DNA of 64,000 nucleotides, from positions 1 through 64,000 of the forward strand of contig JAIEMQ010000042.1 in NCBI GenBank assembly GCA_019752015.1. The letters run 5' to 3'. Positions 39,023 to 51,713 of this stretch are shown piece after piece (the stretch's first letter is position 1; the number at the start of each line of letters is the position of its first letter). The notes beneath the pieces are model-generated. The model searched no databases. It had not been told where the DNA came from and saw nothing but the letters and a program-made list of their open reading frames with translations. The DNA comes from Cyanobacteriota bacterium. GTDB lineage: Bacteria > Acidobacteriota > Vicinamibacteria > Vicinamibacterales > UBA2999. The position numbers and the translations under genes are program-made.

Positions 39023-39526
39023 CTATTCCAGTGCGAGCTCGGGCCGGCCCTTCAAGCCGCCCCACGTCTCCGGATCCTGCCAGAGCAGCGCCCAGAAGTA
39101 GCGGGCGACGTCCTGCTTCGGATACTTCGCCGACAATTCTGTGACGGCCTTGTTCAGCGTCGCATCCTCGGGCTTGGTCGGCTCTTCTTCCTTGATCAGC
39201 CCGTCCTCGTGCGCGATGCCGAGCAGATCGAGAAACGCGCCCATCATCGGGCGCTGGTGTTCGAGGTGATACGCGATCATCAGGCGCGCCGCGAGCAGGT
39301 CGGAGACCTGCGCCAGCCCGGCCAGGTGCTTCGCCTTCTTGTCGAGCGGCAGCGAGATCACGCTCTTCGGACGGAATTTGATCTGCCGGGAAATCAGGGC
39401 AACGGCTTCGGCCTGTTCAAGGGCGGCCTGCTCATCCGCCCAGAACGCTTTGGCGGCTGAGGTGCGCAGCTCCGAGGGCATCTGGCGCCACACCCGCGCC
39501 GGGCGTACTTCTTCGGGAGACGACAT
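39023..39526 (-). CDS. Conserved hypothetical protein, helical
   Basis: 167 aa from ATG 39526. A strong helical heptad pattern with FWADEQAALEQAEAVALISRQIKFRPKSVISLPLDKKAKHLAGL in the first half and DVARYFWALLWQDPETW near the end. No enzyme motif recognised; similar proteins are annotated as hypothetical in Acidobacteria. Longer open frame upstream belongs to the strand opposite gdhA and is disregarded. Confidence 0.75.
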   Translation of the reverse strand: MSSPEEVRPARVWRQMPSELRTSAAKAFWADEQAALEQAEAVALISRQIKFRPKSVISLPLDKKAKHLAGLAQVSDLLAARLMIAYHLEHQRPMMGAFLDLLGIAHEDGLIKEEEPTKPEDATLNKAVTELSAKYPKQDVARYFWALLWQDPETWGGLKGRPELALE

Positions 39527-39542
39527 AGACGAATCAGTGTAT

Positions 39543-39587
39543 CCCAAGCCCCAAGCCCCAAGTCCCAAGCCCCAAGCCCCAAGCCCC
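39543..39587. repeat. Six-copy 7-bp tandem array (CCCAAGC)
   Basis: Six cccaagc/cccaagt units sit in the 75-bp divergent promoter region between the hypothetical gene (start 39526) and gdhA (start 39602), so unit number could alter promoter spacing. Confidence 0.9.
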
Positions 39588-39601
39588 GGTAAAATGCCGT
39601 C

Positions 39602-41013
<1,412 letters not shown>

Positions 41014-41017
<4 letters not shown>

Positions 41018-43023
41018 TTCCGGCGCTGCTCGTCGCCGCCACACTTACGGCGGTCGCGCCGCAGGAGGTGAGGTCCGCCGACGTCGCCTCGATCGTTCAG
41101 TCGCGCTGTGTCAGCTGCCACCAGCCTGGCGGCGACGCGCCGTTCAGCCTTGCCACGATCGACGATCTCAGAGCGCGCGCGAAGACCATTGTCGCGGTGA
41201 CGAAGAGCCGCTACATGCCGCCGTGGAAGCCGGTCGAAGGTGACTTCGTGGGGTCTCGGCGGCTTACCGATCGCGAGATAGAAACGATCGAGCGATGGGT
41301 GAACACCGGGATGTTGGGAGAGTCCGCCTTCGCCCCTTCGGGGCTTCGGCGAGACAGGCTCGGCTCACCGTCGATGCCCGATCCTGACCTCGAGATCAAC
41401 CTACCTGCTTACACTCTGCGCGCCGACGGTCCCGACGTGTTCCGCAATTTCGTCGTCCGCGTGCCTGACGGCGCCACGCGTTGGGTCCGCGCCATGCAGT
41501 TCCGCCCCGGCAATCGCGCGGTTCATCACGCCAACATCCGCGTGGACGCTACCCCGGCATCGCGACGGCTCGATGATGAAGATCCCGCGCCGGGTTACGA
41601 AGGCATCATCGCGCGCTCGGCTGATTTTCCCGACGGTCAGTTTCTTGGCTGGACGCCGGGACAACTGGCGCCGGCGCCGTCCGACGAAAGCGCCTGGCGC
41701 CTGCGCGGCGGAACCGATCTCGTCGTCCAGCTGCATCTTCGGCCGAGCGGAGCTATCGAGCACATCGCGCCGGTGATTGATCTCTATTTCGGCGACCGCG
41801 CTCCCTCGCGAACGCCGGTGATGATCCGGCTGGGCAAGCAGGATCTCGACATCCCCGCCGGGACAACGGGCTACATCAGCGATTCGTTCGTGCTGCCGGT
41901 GGCCGCGGGCGTGCTCGCGATCCAGCCGCACGCGCATCATCGCGCGCGTTCGGTCGAAGCGACCGCGACCCTGCCCGATGGCTCGCGGCGATCGCTGATC
42001 CGCATCGACGACTGGGACATGAACTGGCAGGACCGCTACGTGTATGCAGCACCGGTCCGGTTGCCGGCCGGCACGCGGCTGTCGATGACCTACACCTTCG
42101 ACAACTCGATCGCCAACCCTCGCAACCCGGATCGGCCGCCGGTGCGCGCGCGATGGGGCTGGCGGTCCAGCGACGAAATGGCGGACGTGTGGCTGCAGGT
42201 CACGGCTAATTCCGACGATGATCGCGAGCAGCTCGCACGCGAGATTTCCCGGCGCATGCTGTACGAGGATGCGAACGGCATCGCCGTGCTGCTCGAGCGG
42301 GAGCCCGATCACGTCAACCTGCGCAACGATGCGGCGCGGATCGAGATGGCGCTGGGCCGACCGGACAAGGCACTGCCGCACTTCGAGCACGTCAGGAAGC
42401 TGCAGCCGGCCTCGGCCGCCGCCTGGTTCAACGAAGGAACGGCGCTTGAAGGAATGGGACGCGCGCGATGGTCCGACGCGGCGGCCCGGTACGCCGAAGC
42501 GCTGCGCCTCGATCCGAATTACTCCCCCGCTCTGAATAATTCGGGCATCGCGTCTTTGAAAGCCGGCCGCATCGATGACGCACGGCTCGCGTTCGAGCGT
42601 GCCGTCAAGGCCGACGCGACCAACGCCGATGCGCGCGCAAATCTTGGCCTGACACTGATCGCCGCCGCCCGATCCGACGAGGGTCTCGCGCACATCCGCG
42701 AGGCGATCGATCGCAAGCCGGAACTTCTTGGCGGTCTGACCTCGCACGTCCTGTTGCTGGCGGCCCACCACGATCCGTCCGCCCGCCGCCCGGCCGAGGC
42801 GCTCGCTCTCGCACAGCGCGTCGCTGCAGTCAGCGCCGATCGCGCTGGCGCGCTCGATGCGCTCGCGGTCAGCCAGGCGGCAACGGGCGATTTCACGGCC
42901 GCCGTACAAACCGCGGGCGCGGCCCTCGCCGCCGCGCCCGCCGGTAATTCAGAACTTCGCGATGCGATTCGAGAGCGAATCGCACTCTATCGAAACCAGC
43001 AACCCTTCGTGCTCAAACAATAA
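41014..43023 (+). CDS. Monoheme cytochrome c-like protein with monooxygenase-like and TPR domains
   Basis: 669 aa, GTG start overlapping the gdhA stop. Signal-like N-terminus ([13 protein letters not shown]), then one heme site CVSCH (32-36) with a second axial candidate Met in YMPPWKPV. A middle region with many conserved His ([32 protein letters not shown]) resembles copper type II ascorbate-dependent monooxygenases. About 420-669 are TPR repeats ([30 protein letters not shown] and relatives). Such three-part proteins are frequent in Acidobacteria; function unknown. Residues near 103-118 ([16 protein letters not shown]) derive from a GC-rich palindrome inserted at about 41323-41352. Confidence 0.82.
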
Positions 43024-43025
43024 GT

Positions 43026-43055
43026 CTGAGCTTTCTGCGCCTTCTGTGGCCCTGG
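43026..43055. repeat. 30-bp repeat also found inverted at 50212-50241
   Basis: Exact 30-bp match in opposite orientation to the last unit of the tandem array at 50139-50241. Both copies lie between convergent genes, right after a cytochrome c gene stop. Confidence 0.9.
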
Positions 43056-43056
43056 G

Positions 43057-46005
43057 CTAGAAGGTTAGCTGCGCGCCGAATTTCACATACCGCGCCTGCA
43101 GCACGTTCAGCGGCCGGAGCCACGCCGATCCAAACGTCGTGATCAGCGCCGCCGGCGGCTCGCCCGCATTCGACGTGGCGCCCACCGCGGCGTTCGAGTT
43201 GGTCAGGTTGAAGACGTCGGCCATGACCTGCAGACGTTTGCCTTCTTTGATCCTGAACGCTTTCGAGACACGCAGATCGATCTGCGTGCGCCGCGGTGTG
43301 AACATCGTGCCCGGCTTGATCAGCGGCACGACGCGCGACGTGTTGGCGCCGCCCGACAACGCGCGCCCAAGCTGGCTGCCGGCCACTTCCGCCTGGGTGA
43401 TGTTCCACTGCGCGAGGATCTGCTGCCCCGGCAGGTTCTGCAGCACGCCGGCCACCTGGATCTGCTGCCATGGCAGTGTGTACGAGCCGTTGAGCTTGGC
43501 TTGTGTCAACAGGCCTGACGTGTAATCACAGTACGCGAACGTCGCGCCGGTCAAGCCGAAGGTCTGCGCCGGGTTGTCGACGTAGGCCTGGCATTGATTG
43601 AAGCGTGTCCGCCCGCTGGCGACGCCGCCGTTCAGGAACACGCCGCGCCCCATCCGCGCGCTGAAGGCGACATCGACGCCGTCGAACACCTCCTTCTGCT
43701 TGACGCCAAGCTTGTCGTTCCGCACCACGAGATTGTTGGTGGCGACGCCGAACTTCGCCGGGACGATGTCGTAGAGGCCGCAGATCTGCTGGCCGCCGCC
43801 GTCGGGCAAACGCGGATCGCGCGGCGCGGTGACGCAATACGGCTCGAAATCCGTCGGCGCCACATCCAGGTTGTCCGTGGTCGTGAAGTTGCCCTGGGCG
43901 CGGCGGTAATACGTGAGGTCGACCGACAGCCGCGACATCAACTCCTGCGTCACGCCGGCGGAGACTTCCCAGTTGTTCCGGCGCTTGCCGAACCCGTTGA
44001 TCGTATCGGGGTCGAATCGCGTCGCGACGTTCAATTGTCCGAACGCATTGTTCGACAGCGCGCCGAGCTCGGTGACCTGCGGAATGCCGTCGTTGTTGGC
44101 GTCGGTCCACGGCCGCGTCGCAGCGTTGACGGAGGTATTGAACGGATTCAGCTGCCGCGCGACGGCGACGGTATTGGGGACGATGTAGCGGCTCAACGTC
44201 ACCTTCGCGGCGGTCTTGCCATTACCGAACACATCGTAGGCCATGCCGAGGCGAGGGGCGATGTCCTTGTAGTTCGGGACGTTGGTCATCGCCGGGAAAC
44301 TGCGCGGCCCGATCCACGTGCCGCCGGCGGCGCTCTGCGCTTCGACCTTGTTGTTCAAGTAGTCCCAGCGCACGCCAAGGTTCGCCGTCAGCCGTTTGAT
44401 CGTCCAGGTGTCCTGCGCGAAGATGCCGAGATCCGCGACCAGCCGCTCACGCGCCGTATACGGCGTCGTGCGCACCGTCACCTGGAACGGCTGGCCGAGA
44501 CGAACCGTCAATGCGGTGTCGTAGCTCGTATAGACGTCGGTGATCGCCGGCCCTTCCTGCAGCGTGAAGCCGAGTTTGAACGCGTGCGACCCTGTCACGT
44601 ACGACAGCGCCGACCGGTACGAACGCAGCGACGTGTAGTTGCGCGAGAACAATCCCGCATAGGCGCGGAAGTTGATGCCGGTGGTCTGCTCCGTCACCGG
44701 GTAGCCCTTCGAGGTCGTCGAATCCGCGACCGGCTCGCGCGTCCAGATTTCCGTCATGTTGCCCGCCGCCGCTTCGAACAACATGCGCGAGGTGACGGTC
44801 GAGCGGAAGGTCAGCGTCTCGAAGTGATTGACCGGCAGGTTCTGCAGGTTCGACGCATCCGGCTGAATGGTGCTGACGAGCGTCCAATGCTCGGTGCGGC
44901 GCGGCGCGTAGTTGTAATACCCCGACAGCTTGTTCTTCGGGCTCATCTGCCAGGTCAGCCGCAAGTCGAGGCTGCCGTTCTTCTGCGTTTCGGTGCCGGG
45001 CCGGCTGCGATCGGGATCGAACACGAAGTCGTTGGGGTTGCCCTCGTAGAACGTGTTGGTGCGGATCTGCTCGTAGCCCCAGAAGCGATGGGCGGTCCAG
45101 AACCACAGCTTGTCTTTCTTGAGCGGTCCGCCAAACGCGAAACTGGTGTCGTTGATGCGGTTGATGCTGTCGGCGGTCGTGACGCCCTGCGCGCGCAGCG
45201 TGTCGTCGACGTTGTTGGTCTGCAGCGCGGAGTTGGCATAATTGGCGAACAGCTGCCCGCTGAACCGGTTGCCCCCTTCCCGCGGAATCACGTTGACGCG
45301 CACGCCGCCGCCGCCCGTCTCCGCCGAGATCGCGCCGAACTCGTAGCTCAGCTCCTGCGTCGAGGCATCGTTGGTCGAGATGCCGGTGCAGGCGTAGTTG
45401 CACGCCATGTTGGCGATCATCAAGCCGTCGAGCTGGACGATGCGGTCGTTGAAGGACCCGCCGTGCGCCTTCAGCTGGTTCTGGTGCTCGCCCGCCGATC
45501 CGCCGACGTCATTCTGGTTGCTGAATACACCGACCGTGAGCACGCCGAGCGTCGACCAGTTCTTCGAGGTCGGCATCGCGTCGATCACTTCGGACGACAC
45601 GACCTGGCGCTTGATCACGTTCGAGGTGTCGACCAGCGGACTTTCGCCCGTGACGGTGATCGTTTCCTCGAGCGCGCCGACCTTCAAGTCGGCGTTGACT
45701 TGCGCGGTGAAGGCCGCCGGCAGTTGAATCTCGGCGCGGCGGACGGAGGAAAACCCGGTCAGCGTAAACGTCACCGTGTACACGCCCGGCCGCAGATCGA
45801 CAATGTTGTAGCGGCCCTGCGAATCGGTGACGACCGCGCGCGATCGTTCGATCAGCGCCGGGCTCGATGCTTCCACGGTCACTCCCGGCAGCACGCCGCC
45901 GCTCGCGTCTTTCACCAGGCCGGCAATACCGCTCGACTGCGCGAACACCGGCGCCGCTCCGGCCAACAGCACGGCCGCGCCGGCAAGACAAACGAGGTTT
46001 CTCAT
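43057..46005 (-). CDS. TonB-dependent receptor with carboxypeptidase-regulatory-like domain
   Basis: 982 aa, ATG preceded by AGGAGG. Signal peptide 1-22, then a CarboxypepD_reg-like beta-sandwich (GIAGLVKDASGGVLPGVTVEASSPALIERSRAVVTDSQGRYNI), plug domain (ETITVTGESPLVDTSNVIKRQVVSSEVIDAMPTS) and a beta-barrel ending in the outer-membrane signal RYVKFGAQLTF with a terminal Phe. This Oar-like architecture imports large ligands, probably glycans or peptides; specificity is unknown. No TonB box is obvious by eye. Its broken neighbour (46099-47185) is a second member. Confidence 0.93.
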   Translation of the reverse strand: MRNLVCLAGAAVLLAGAAPVFAQSSGIAGLVKDASGGVLPGVTVEASSPALIERSRAVVTDSQGRYNIVDLRPGVYTVTFTLTGFSSVRRAEIQLPAAFTAQVNADLKVGALEETITVTGESPLVDTSNVIKRQVVSSEVIDAMPTSKNWSTLGVLTVGVFSNQNDVGGSAGEHQNQLKAHGGSFNDRIVQLDGLMIANMACNYACTGISTNDASTQELSYEFGAISAETGGGGVRVNVIPREGGNRFSGQLFANYANSALQTNNVDDTLRAQGVTTADSINRINDTSFAFGGPLKKDKLWFWTAHRFWGYEQIRTNTFYEGNPNDFVFDPDRSRPGTETQKNGSLDLRLTWQMSPKNKLSGYYNYAPRRTEHWTLVSTIQPDASNLQNLPVNHFETLTFRSTVTSRMLFEAAAGNMTEIWTREPVADSTTSKGYPVTEQTTGINFRAYAGLFSRNYTSLRSYRSALSYVTGSHAFKLGFTLQEGPAITDVYTSYDTALTVRLGQPFQVTVRTTPYTARERLVADLGIFAQDTWTIKRLTANLGVRWDYLNNKVEAQSAAGGTWIGPRSFPAMTNVPNYKDIAPRLGMAYDVFGNGKTAAKVTLSRYIVPNTVAVARQLNPFNTSVNAATRPWTDANNDGIPQVTELGALSNNAFGQLNVATRFDPDTINGFGKRRNNWEVSAGVTQELMSRLSVDLTYYRRAQGNFTTTDNLDVAPTDFEPYCVTAPRDPRLPDGGGQQICGLYDIVPAKFGVATNNLVVRNDKLGVKQKEVFDGVDVAFSARMGRGVFLNGGVASGRTRFNQCQAYVDNPAQTFGLTGATFAYCDYTSGLLTQAKLNGSYTLPWQQIQVAGVLQNLPGQQILAQWNITQAEVAGSQLGRALSGGANTSRVVPLIKPGTMFTPRRTQIDLRVSKAFRIKEGKRLQVMADVFNLTNSNAAVGATSNAGEPPAALITTFGSAWLRPLNVLQARYVKFGAQLTF

Positions 46006-46098
46006 GGGGCCTCCTGAACGTCGTGACTATACCGCCAAACCGAAACGCCGGAAGCCCTGGTGTGAGCTGCCGGCTTTGTCACTGCACGCTGTTTACGG

Positions 46099-47185
46099 CT
46101 AGAACACGTAGCGGATGTTCAACTGCGCGGTCCTGGTCGGGTTGACGATCGATCGCAGGATCAGGAACGTCGCCGCATCGCGGCGATCGGCGGTCGGCGT
46201 GTTGAAGTTGGCGCGGTTCGTCACGTTGAAGACGTCGATCCACGCCTGCAGCGACCGGTTGCCCGGCAGCTTGAACGAATAGCGGGCGCGGAGGCTGGTC
46301 AGGAACTGGTTCGGGCCGCGCGCGCCGCGGAACCCGCCGTCGTTCACGACCGTGATGGCGTCGGCGTTGTTCGCGGCACCGCTGTAGGTCCCGGCCGGCA
46401 GCGGCTCCTCGAACTGGCCATTGCGATTGGCGTCGGTGCTGCTGTCGGTGAGCGTGAACGGCGTGCGCGGTTCTGATCGACGCGCTCGAGGTTGACGAAG
46501 AAGTGCAGCTTGTCCTTGATGATCGGACCGCCGACGTTGCCGCCCCACTGCAGCTGCTTGGTGTCCGCCTTCGGCAGGTTCTGCCTGGCGGCGAAGTAGT
46601 TCTGCGCCGTCATGTCCTGATTGGCGTTGAAATAGAACAGCACGCCGCGAATGGCGTTGGTGCCCGACTTCGACACGGCGTTGACGACGCCGCCCGACGA
46701 GGCGCCGAACTCGGCGTCGAACTGGCTGGTCAGCAAATCGACGGGATATCGTTCAACTCCTGCGAGGTGACGACACCGCCAATCTGCTTCGACGAGGTGT
46801 CGACCAGCGGCGTCTCCGCCGTCACCGTGACCTGTTCTTCGATGCCGCCCAGTTGCAGCGGGACGTCGATGGAAAACGCCTTGCCGACCTCGACGCGGAT
46901 GCCGCCGCGCGAATACTTCTTGAAGCCGGTGAGCGACGCGGTGACTTCGTACAGGCCCGGCGTCAGCCCGATCATCGAGAACGTGCCATCGCTGCTGCTG
47001 ACCGTTTCGCGATACTGACCGGATCCTTCATTCGTCGCCACGACGGCGACGCCGGGTAACACGGCGCCCTGCGAATCGACGACCTTGCCGCGCAGATCGC
47101 CGGTGCCGAGTTGCGCGGACAGCGGAGCCGGAACGAGCAGGGCGAGACCGAGGGCCAGACCTCCAACCACCTTCAAGACATTCAT
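46099..47185 (-). pseudogene. Second TonB-dependent receptor, most of the barrel deleted
   Basis: Three pieces in different frames. 47185-46730 gives signal peptide, regulatory-like domain and plug start, ending ELNDIPSIC and a stop. 46736-46400 resumes as LLTSQFDAEFGASSGGVVNAVSKSGTN through FFVNLERVDQNRAR. Then RTPFTLTDSSTDANRN to the end YRFNIRYVF-type strand (LNIRYVF, terminal Phe) at 46099. Plug middle and most of the barrel are lost at two junctions (near 46735 and 46475). A full member would be about 1000 aa; about 350 codons remain. Confidence 0.85.
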
Positions 47186-47337
47186 TGCAAAGCCTCCATG
47201 GACGACGAGGGACGACTGCCGGCCGAAGCCGGACTCCAGACGATGAGGCGAAGGTAGGGCGCGACCCGCAAGAGCCAGGTGCGCCTAAGGACAGGAGCAG
47301 CGCAGTCTACTAGCTGGCTCGGCTCCGCCGAGCGGTT

Positions 47338-47361
47338 GCATGAATTCCGCCGAATTCATGC
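47338..47361. terminator. 10-bp perfect hairpin downstream of typA
   Basis: GCATGAATTC and GAATTCATGC pair around CGCC, 50 nt after the typA stop on the minus strand; a second small hairpin (ctcggc/gccgag, about 47319-47333) follows. There is no U-run, so it may be a factor-dependent terminator or an operator for the next gene, the receptor pseudogene. Confidence 0.5.
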
Positions 47362-47410
47362 GGGTATTAAATACGCCGCTTGTGCGCCGATGTCAATCCG
47401 TCACTGAGGG

Positions 47411-49252
<1,842 letters not shown>

Positions 49253-49280
49253 CTCTCCAGTATAGCGCTATCATTGCTGC

Positions 49281-49505
49281 ATGCCGCTTTTTGAATACGC
49301 ATGCCGGGCGTGCGATCACCATTTCGAGCTGCTGGTGCGTGAATCGACGAAGCTCGAGTGCCCGAAATGCGCGAGCGATCAGCTCGACAAGCAGTTGTCG
49401 GTGTTCGCGGTGAGCGCGCCGTCGTCAGGATCGTCGCGGATGGCCGGTCCGGCGCCGTGCGGCGCCTGCGGCGATCCGCGCGGGCCCGGCAGCTGCAGCA
49501 ATTAA
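49281..49505 (+). CDS. FmdB-family zinc-ribbon protein
   Basis: 74 aa. MPLFEYACRACDHHFELLVRESTKLECPKCASDQLDKQL is the FmdB/CxxC zinc ribbon (C8, C11, C27, C30). The tail is Ser/Gly-rich with extra cysteines (GPAPCGACGDPRGPGSCSN). Role unknown; a putative regulatory or chaperone-like small protein. It is 4 nt ahead of the cytochrome gene and divergent from typA. Confidence 0.92.
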   Translation: MPLFEYACRACDHHFELLVRESTKLECPKCASDQLDKQLSVFAVSAPSSGSSRMAGPAPCGACGDPRGPGSCSN

Positions 49506-49509
49506 CCCG

Positions 49510-50136
49510 ATGCGACGGTTGCTCCGCGTCGTCGCCTGGCTCGCGTTCCTCGCGATCGTCGTGATCGGCGGCGTGCTGCTGGTGGTGCAGGGACGCGGCG
49601 TCAGCGCGCAGCCGCAGCCGTCCGCAATCGAAGCGCGCCTCGCGCTGTTCATGCGCGGCTGGCTGACGCCATCAACATTCAAGGGGCTCAAGAATCCGGT
49701 CTCGGATACGGAGGAGAACTTCATCGCCGCGCGCGAACATTTCGCGGATCACTGCGCGAGCTGCCACGCCAACGACGGCAGCGGCAACACCGGGATGGGC
49801 CGCGCGTTATACCCGAAGGCGCCGGACATGCGTTCGGAGCGGACGCAGAACCTGAGTGACGGCGAGATCTTCTACTTCATCGAGAACGGCATTCGCCTGA
49901 CCGGCATGCCGGCCTGGAGCACACACACGCCTGAAGGCGAGCATGCGAGCTGGCAACTGGTGCACTTCATTCGACGGCTGTCGAAGCTGACGCCGGAAGA
50001 TCTGGCGATCATGGAGACGTTCAATCCGACATCGCGCGCGCAGATCGAAGAAGAGCGGAAGATCGAAGAATTCCTGAACGGCGGCGAGCCGCCGCCACCG
50101 GCCGCTGATCCTCATGCCGGCCACAGAAAGCAATAA
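49510..50136 (+). CDS. Membrane-anchored monoheme cytochrome c
   Basis: 208 aa. N-terminal helix (LLRVVAWLAFLAIVVIGGVLLVV) as anchor or signal, heme motif CASCH (82-86) and likely axial Met in RLTGMPAW. A C-terminal His/Pro-rich tail (GGEPPPPAADPHAGHRKQ) is unusual and might bind metal. It is probably periplasmic electron transfer; its partner is unknown. It follows fmdB with 4 nt spacing. Confidence 0.92.
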   Translation: MRRLLRVVAWLAFLAIVVIGGVLLVVQGRGVSAQPQPSAIEARLALFMRGWLTPSTFKGLKNPVSDTEENFIAAREHFADHCASCHANDGSGNTGMGRALYPKAPDMRSERTQNLSDGEIFYFIENGIRLTGMPAWSTHTPEGEHASWQLVHFIRRLSKLTPEDLAIMETFNPTSRAQIEEERKIEEFLNGGEPPPPAADPHAGHRKQ

Positions 50137-50138
50137 CA

Positions 50139-50241
50139 CCAGGGCCACAGAAGGCCATGACAGCCAGGGCCACAGAAGGCATGACAGCCAGGGCCACAGA
50201 AGGCATGACAGCCAGGGCCACAGAAGGCGCAGAAAGCTCAG
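50139..50241. repeat. 24-25 bp tandem array, about 3.5 copies
   Basis: Units begin at 50139 (25 bp), 50164, 50188 and 50212 (ccagggccacagaaggcatgacag type). The last unit diverges into the 30-bp sequence shared with 43026-43055. The array fills the convergent gap between the cytochrome gene and the TetR gene. There are no spacers between units, so it is not a CRISPR. Confidence 0.92.
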
Positions 50242-50243
50242 AT

Positions 50244-50858
50244 CTATTTCTTTGGTTTTTTCGGTGCGAAATCCCGCAGCACTCGATCGGCGGCAGTCTT
50301 GAACCGCTCGGCGCCGCCATAGGTGCGCGCGAGCAGCATCGAGCCTTCGAGAGCGGAAGTGATCGCGCCCGCGCCCTCTTGCGGCGAACCTTCGAAGGCG
50401 AGCGAGCCGTCCTTGCGACCCGCGGCGAGCAGCCGCGATAGCCACTTCTCGTTCAAATCGAAGAAGCTGCGAATCGCCTTCTGCATCCCGTCCGGCAGCG
50501 TGGTGTATTCAGCGGCGAACATCCCGCACAGGCAGATGCGGCCGGCCTTCAGCACTCCCGCATAGATGTCGACGTAGCGCTGGAGTTGCGCGGGCGCTGC
50601 TGCGCCGCTGGCTTCGATGGCCTGCAGCGCGTCGCCGAAGGTCTTCGAATAGCGATCGATCAACGCGCGGCCGAGATCCGCCTTGGTCGGGAAGTGATAG
50701 TGCAAGCCGGCCGTGGTGATGCCGAGCTCGGCAGCGACGTCGGCATAGCTGAAGCCGTTGAAGCCGCGCGTCTGGGCGAGACGCTCGGCGACGTCGAGGA
50801 TCTGATCCGACGTCCCGTGCGAATCAGGCGTGGCGCGTTTGCTGCTGTGCCGGGGCAT
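50244..50858 (-). CDS. TetR-family transcriptional regulator
   Basis: 204 aa. HTH at residues about 20-65 (SDQILDVAERLAQTRGFNGFSYADVAAELGITTAGLHYHFPTKADLGRALIDRYS); the remainder is the ligand-binding domain with CLCGMFAAEYTTLPDG, a pattern of the TetR_C_33-like class. It diverges from the cupin-SnoaL genes, with a palindrome between (50868-50887), so it likely represses itself and them. Confidence 0.93.
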   Translation of the reverse strand: MPRHSSKRATPDSHGTSDQILDVAERLAQTRGFNGFSYADVAAELGITTAGLHYHFPTKADLGRALIDRYSKTFGDALQAIEASGAAAPAQLQRYVDIYAGVLKAGRICLCGMFAAEYTTLPDGMQKAIRSFFDLNEKWLSRLLAAGRKDGSLAFEGSPQEGAGAITSALEGSMLLARTYGGAERFKTAADRVLRDFAPKKPKK

Positions 50859-50867
50859 TTGACAAGT

Positions 50868-50887
50868 TACTTACTAGTAGGTAAGTA
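50868..50887. promoter_or_regulatory. Likely TetR-family operator
   Basis: TACTTAC and GTAAGTA are perfect 7-bp arms around TAGTAG, 10 nt upstream of the regulator's ATG and 40 nt from the divergent cupin gene. Confidence 0.7.
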
Positions 50888-50926
50888 TACCACCGGCCGG
50901 CCGAAACGGCCCAGTGGAGGTGACCC

Positions 50927-51286
50927 ATGCAGCGCACCGGGCATAAGACATTCGGCAAACCCGAAGAGACGCGGCAGTTTCCCAATGGCCGCGCCGACAT
51001 CATCAAGGTGGGCGGCGGCGAAATCGGCCGGCTGGTGTTCGAGCCGGGCTGGCGCTGGTCCACCGACGTCAAGCCGATCGCGAAGACCCATAGCTGCGAA
51101 GCGCCGCACCTGCAGTATCACGTCAGCGGCCGCCTCGCCATTCGCATGGACGACGGCACCGAGTTCATCGCCGGTCCGGGCGACGTCACGTCGCTCCCGA
51201 GCGGACACGATGCGTGGGTGGTCGGCGACGAGCCCGTCGTGGTCGTGGACTGGTATGGCTCGAGCAACTACGCGCGCAGGGCCTGA
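50927..51286 (+). CDS. Cupin-domain protein
   Basis: 119 aa, RBS ggaggtg at 5 nt. A single cupin barrel with metal-site residues in HSCEAPHLQYHVSGRLAIRMDDG and PGDVTSLPSGHDAWVVG. Could be a small dioxygenase or binding protein. It is divergent from the TetR gene and followed 4 nt later by a SnoaL-like gene, suggesting a small inducible operon. Confidence 0.88.
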   Translation: MQRTGHKTFGKPEETRQFPNGRADIIKVGGGEIGRLVFEPGWRWSTDVKPIAKTHSCEAPHLQYHVSGRLAIRMDDGTEFIAGPGDVTSLPSGHDAWVVGDEPVVVVDWYGSSNYARRA

Positions 51287-51290
51287 CGCC

Positions 51291-51707
51291 ATGCGGCGCA
51301 GTGTACTCCTGCTCTGCTTCGGATGGATCATGCACGCACCATTGCCGGCCGCTGAATCGACGCTCGACGTCGTGACCCGCTTCAACGACGCCATCAACCG
51401 GCACGATGCCGCGGCCGTCGCGGCGCTCCTGACCGACGACACGGTGTTTGAAAACACCGGGCCGGTGCCGGACGGCACGCGCATCGAAGGCAAAGCCGCC
51501 GTCGCCGCGTTCTGGGAACAATGGTTCGTCTCGAACGCCGATGCCCGCTTCGACGCCGAAGAGGTCATCGTCGCCGGCGACCGCTGCACGGTGCGGTGGA
51601 TTTATCGCAAGATGCGGGACGGCAAGCCGTGGCACCTGCGCGGCATTGACGTCTTCACGATTCGCGACGGCAAGGTCGCCGCGAAACTCGCGTACGTCAA
51701 GGGCTGA
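51291..51707 (+). CDS. SnoaL-like (NTF2-fold) protein with signal peptide
   Basis: 138 aa. RRSVLLLCFGWIMHAPLPAAES is a signal peptide; the NTF2 cone follows (VTRFNDAINRHDAAAVAALLTDDTVFENTG, EGKAAVAAFWEQWF, IDVFTIRDGKVAAKLAY). Such folds act as isomerases, hydrolases or binding proteins. It is probably periplasmic and probably regulated with the cupin gene by the TetR protein. Confidence 0.86.
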   Translation: MRRSVLLLCFGWIMHAPLPAAESTLDVVTRFNDAINRHDAAAVAALLTDDTVFENTGPVPDGTRIEGKAAVAAFWEQWFVSNADARFDAEEVIVAGDRCTVRWIYRKMRDGKPWHLRGIDVFTIRDGKVAAKLAYVKG

Positions 51708-51713
51708 CGCGGG

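Noticed and set aside
43594-46017. 807-codon plus-strand open frame
   Set aside because: Antisense to the intact TonB receptor gene; no recognisable domains.
50139-50241. Regular 24-bp repeats resembling a CRISPR array
   Set aside because: Units are directly joined with no unique spacers, so this is a simple tandem repeat.
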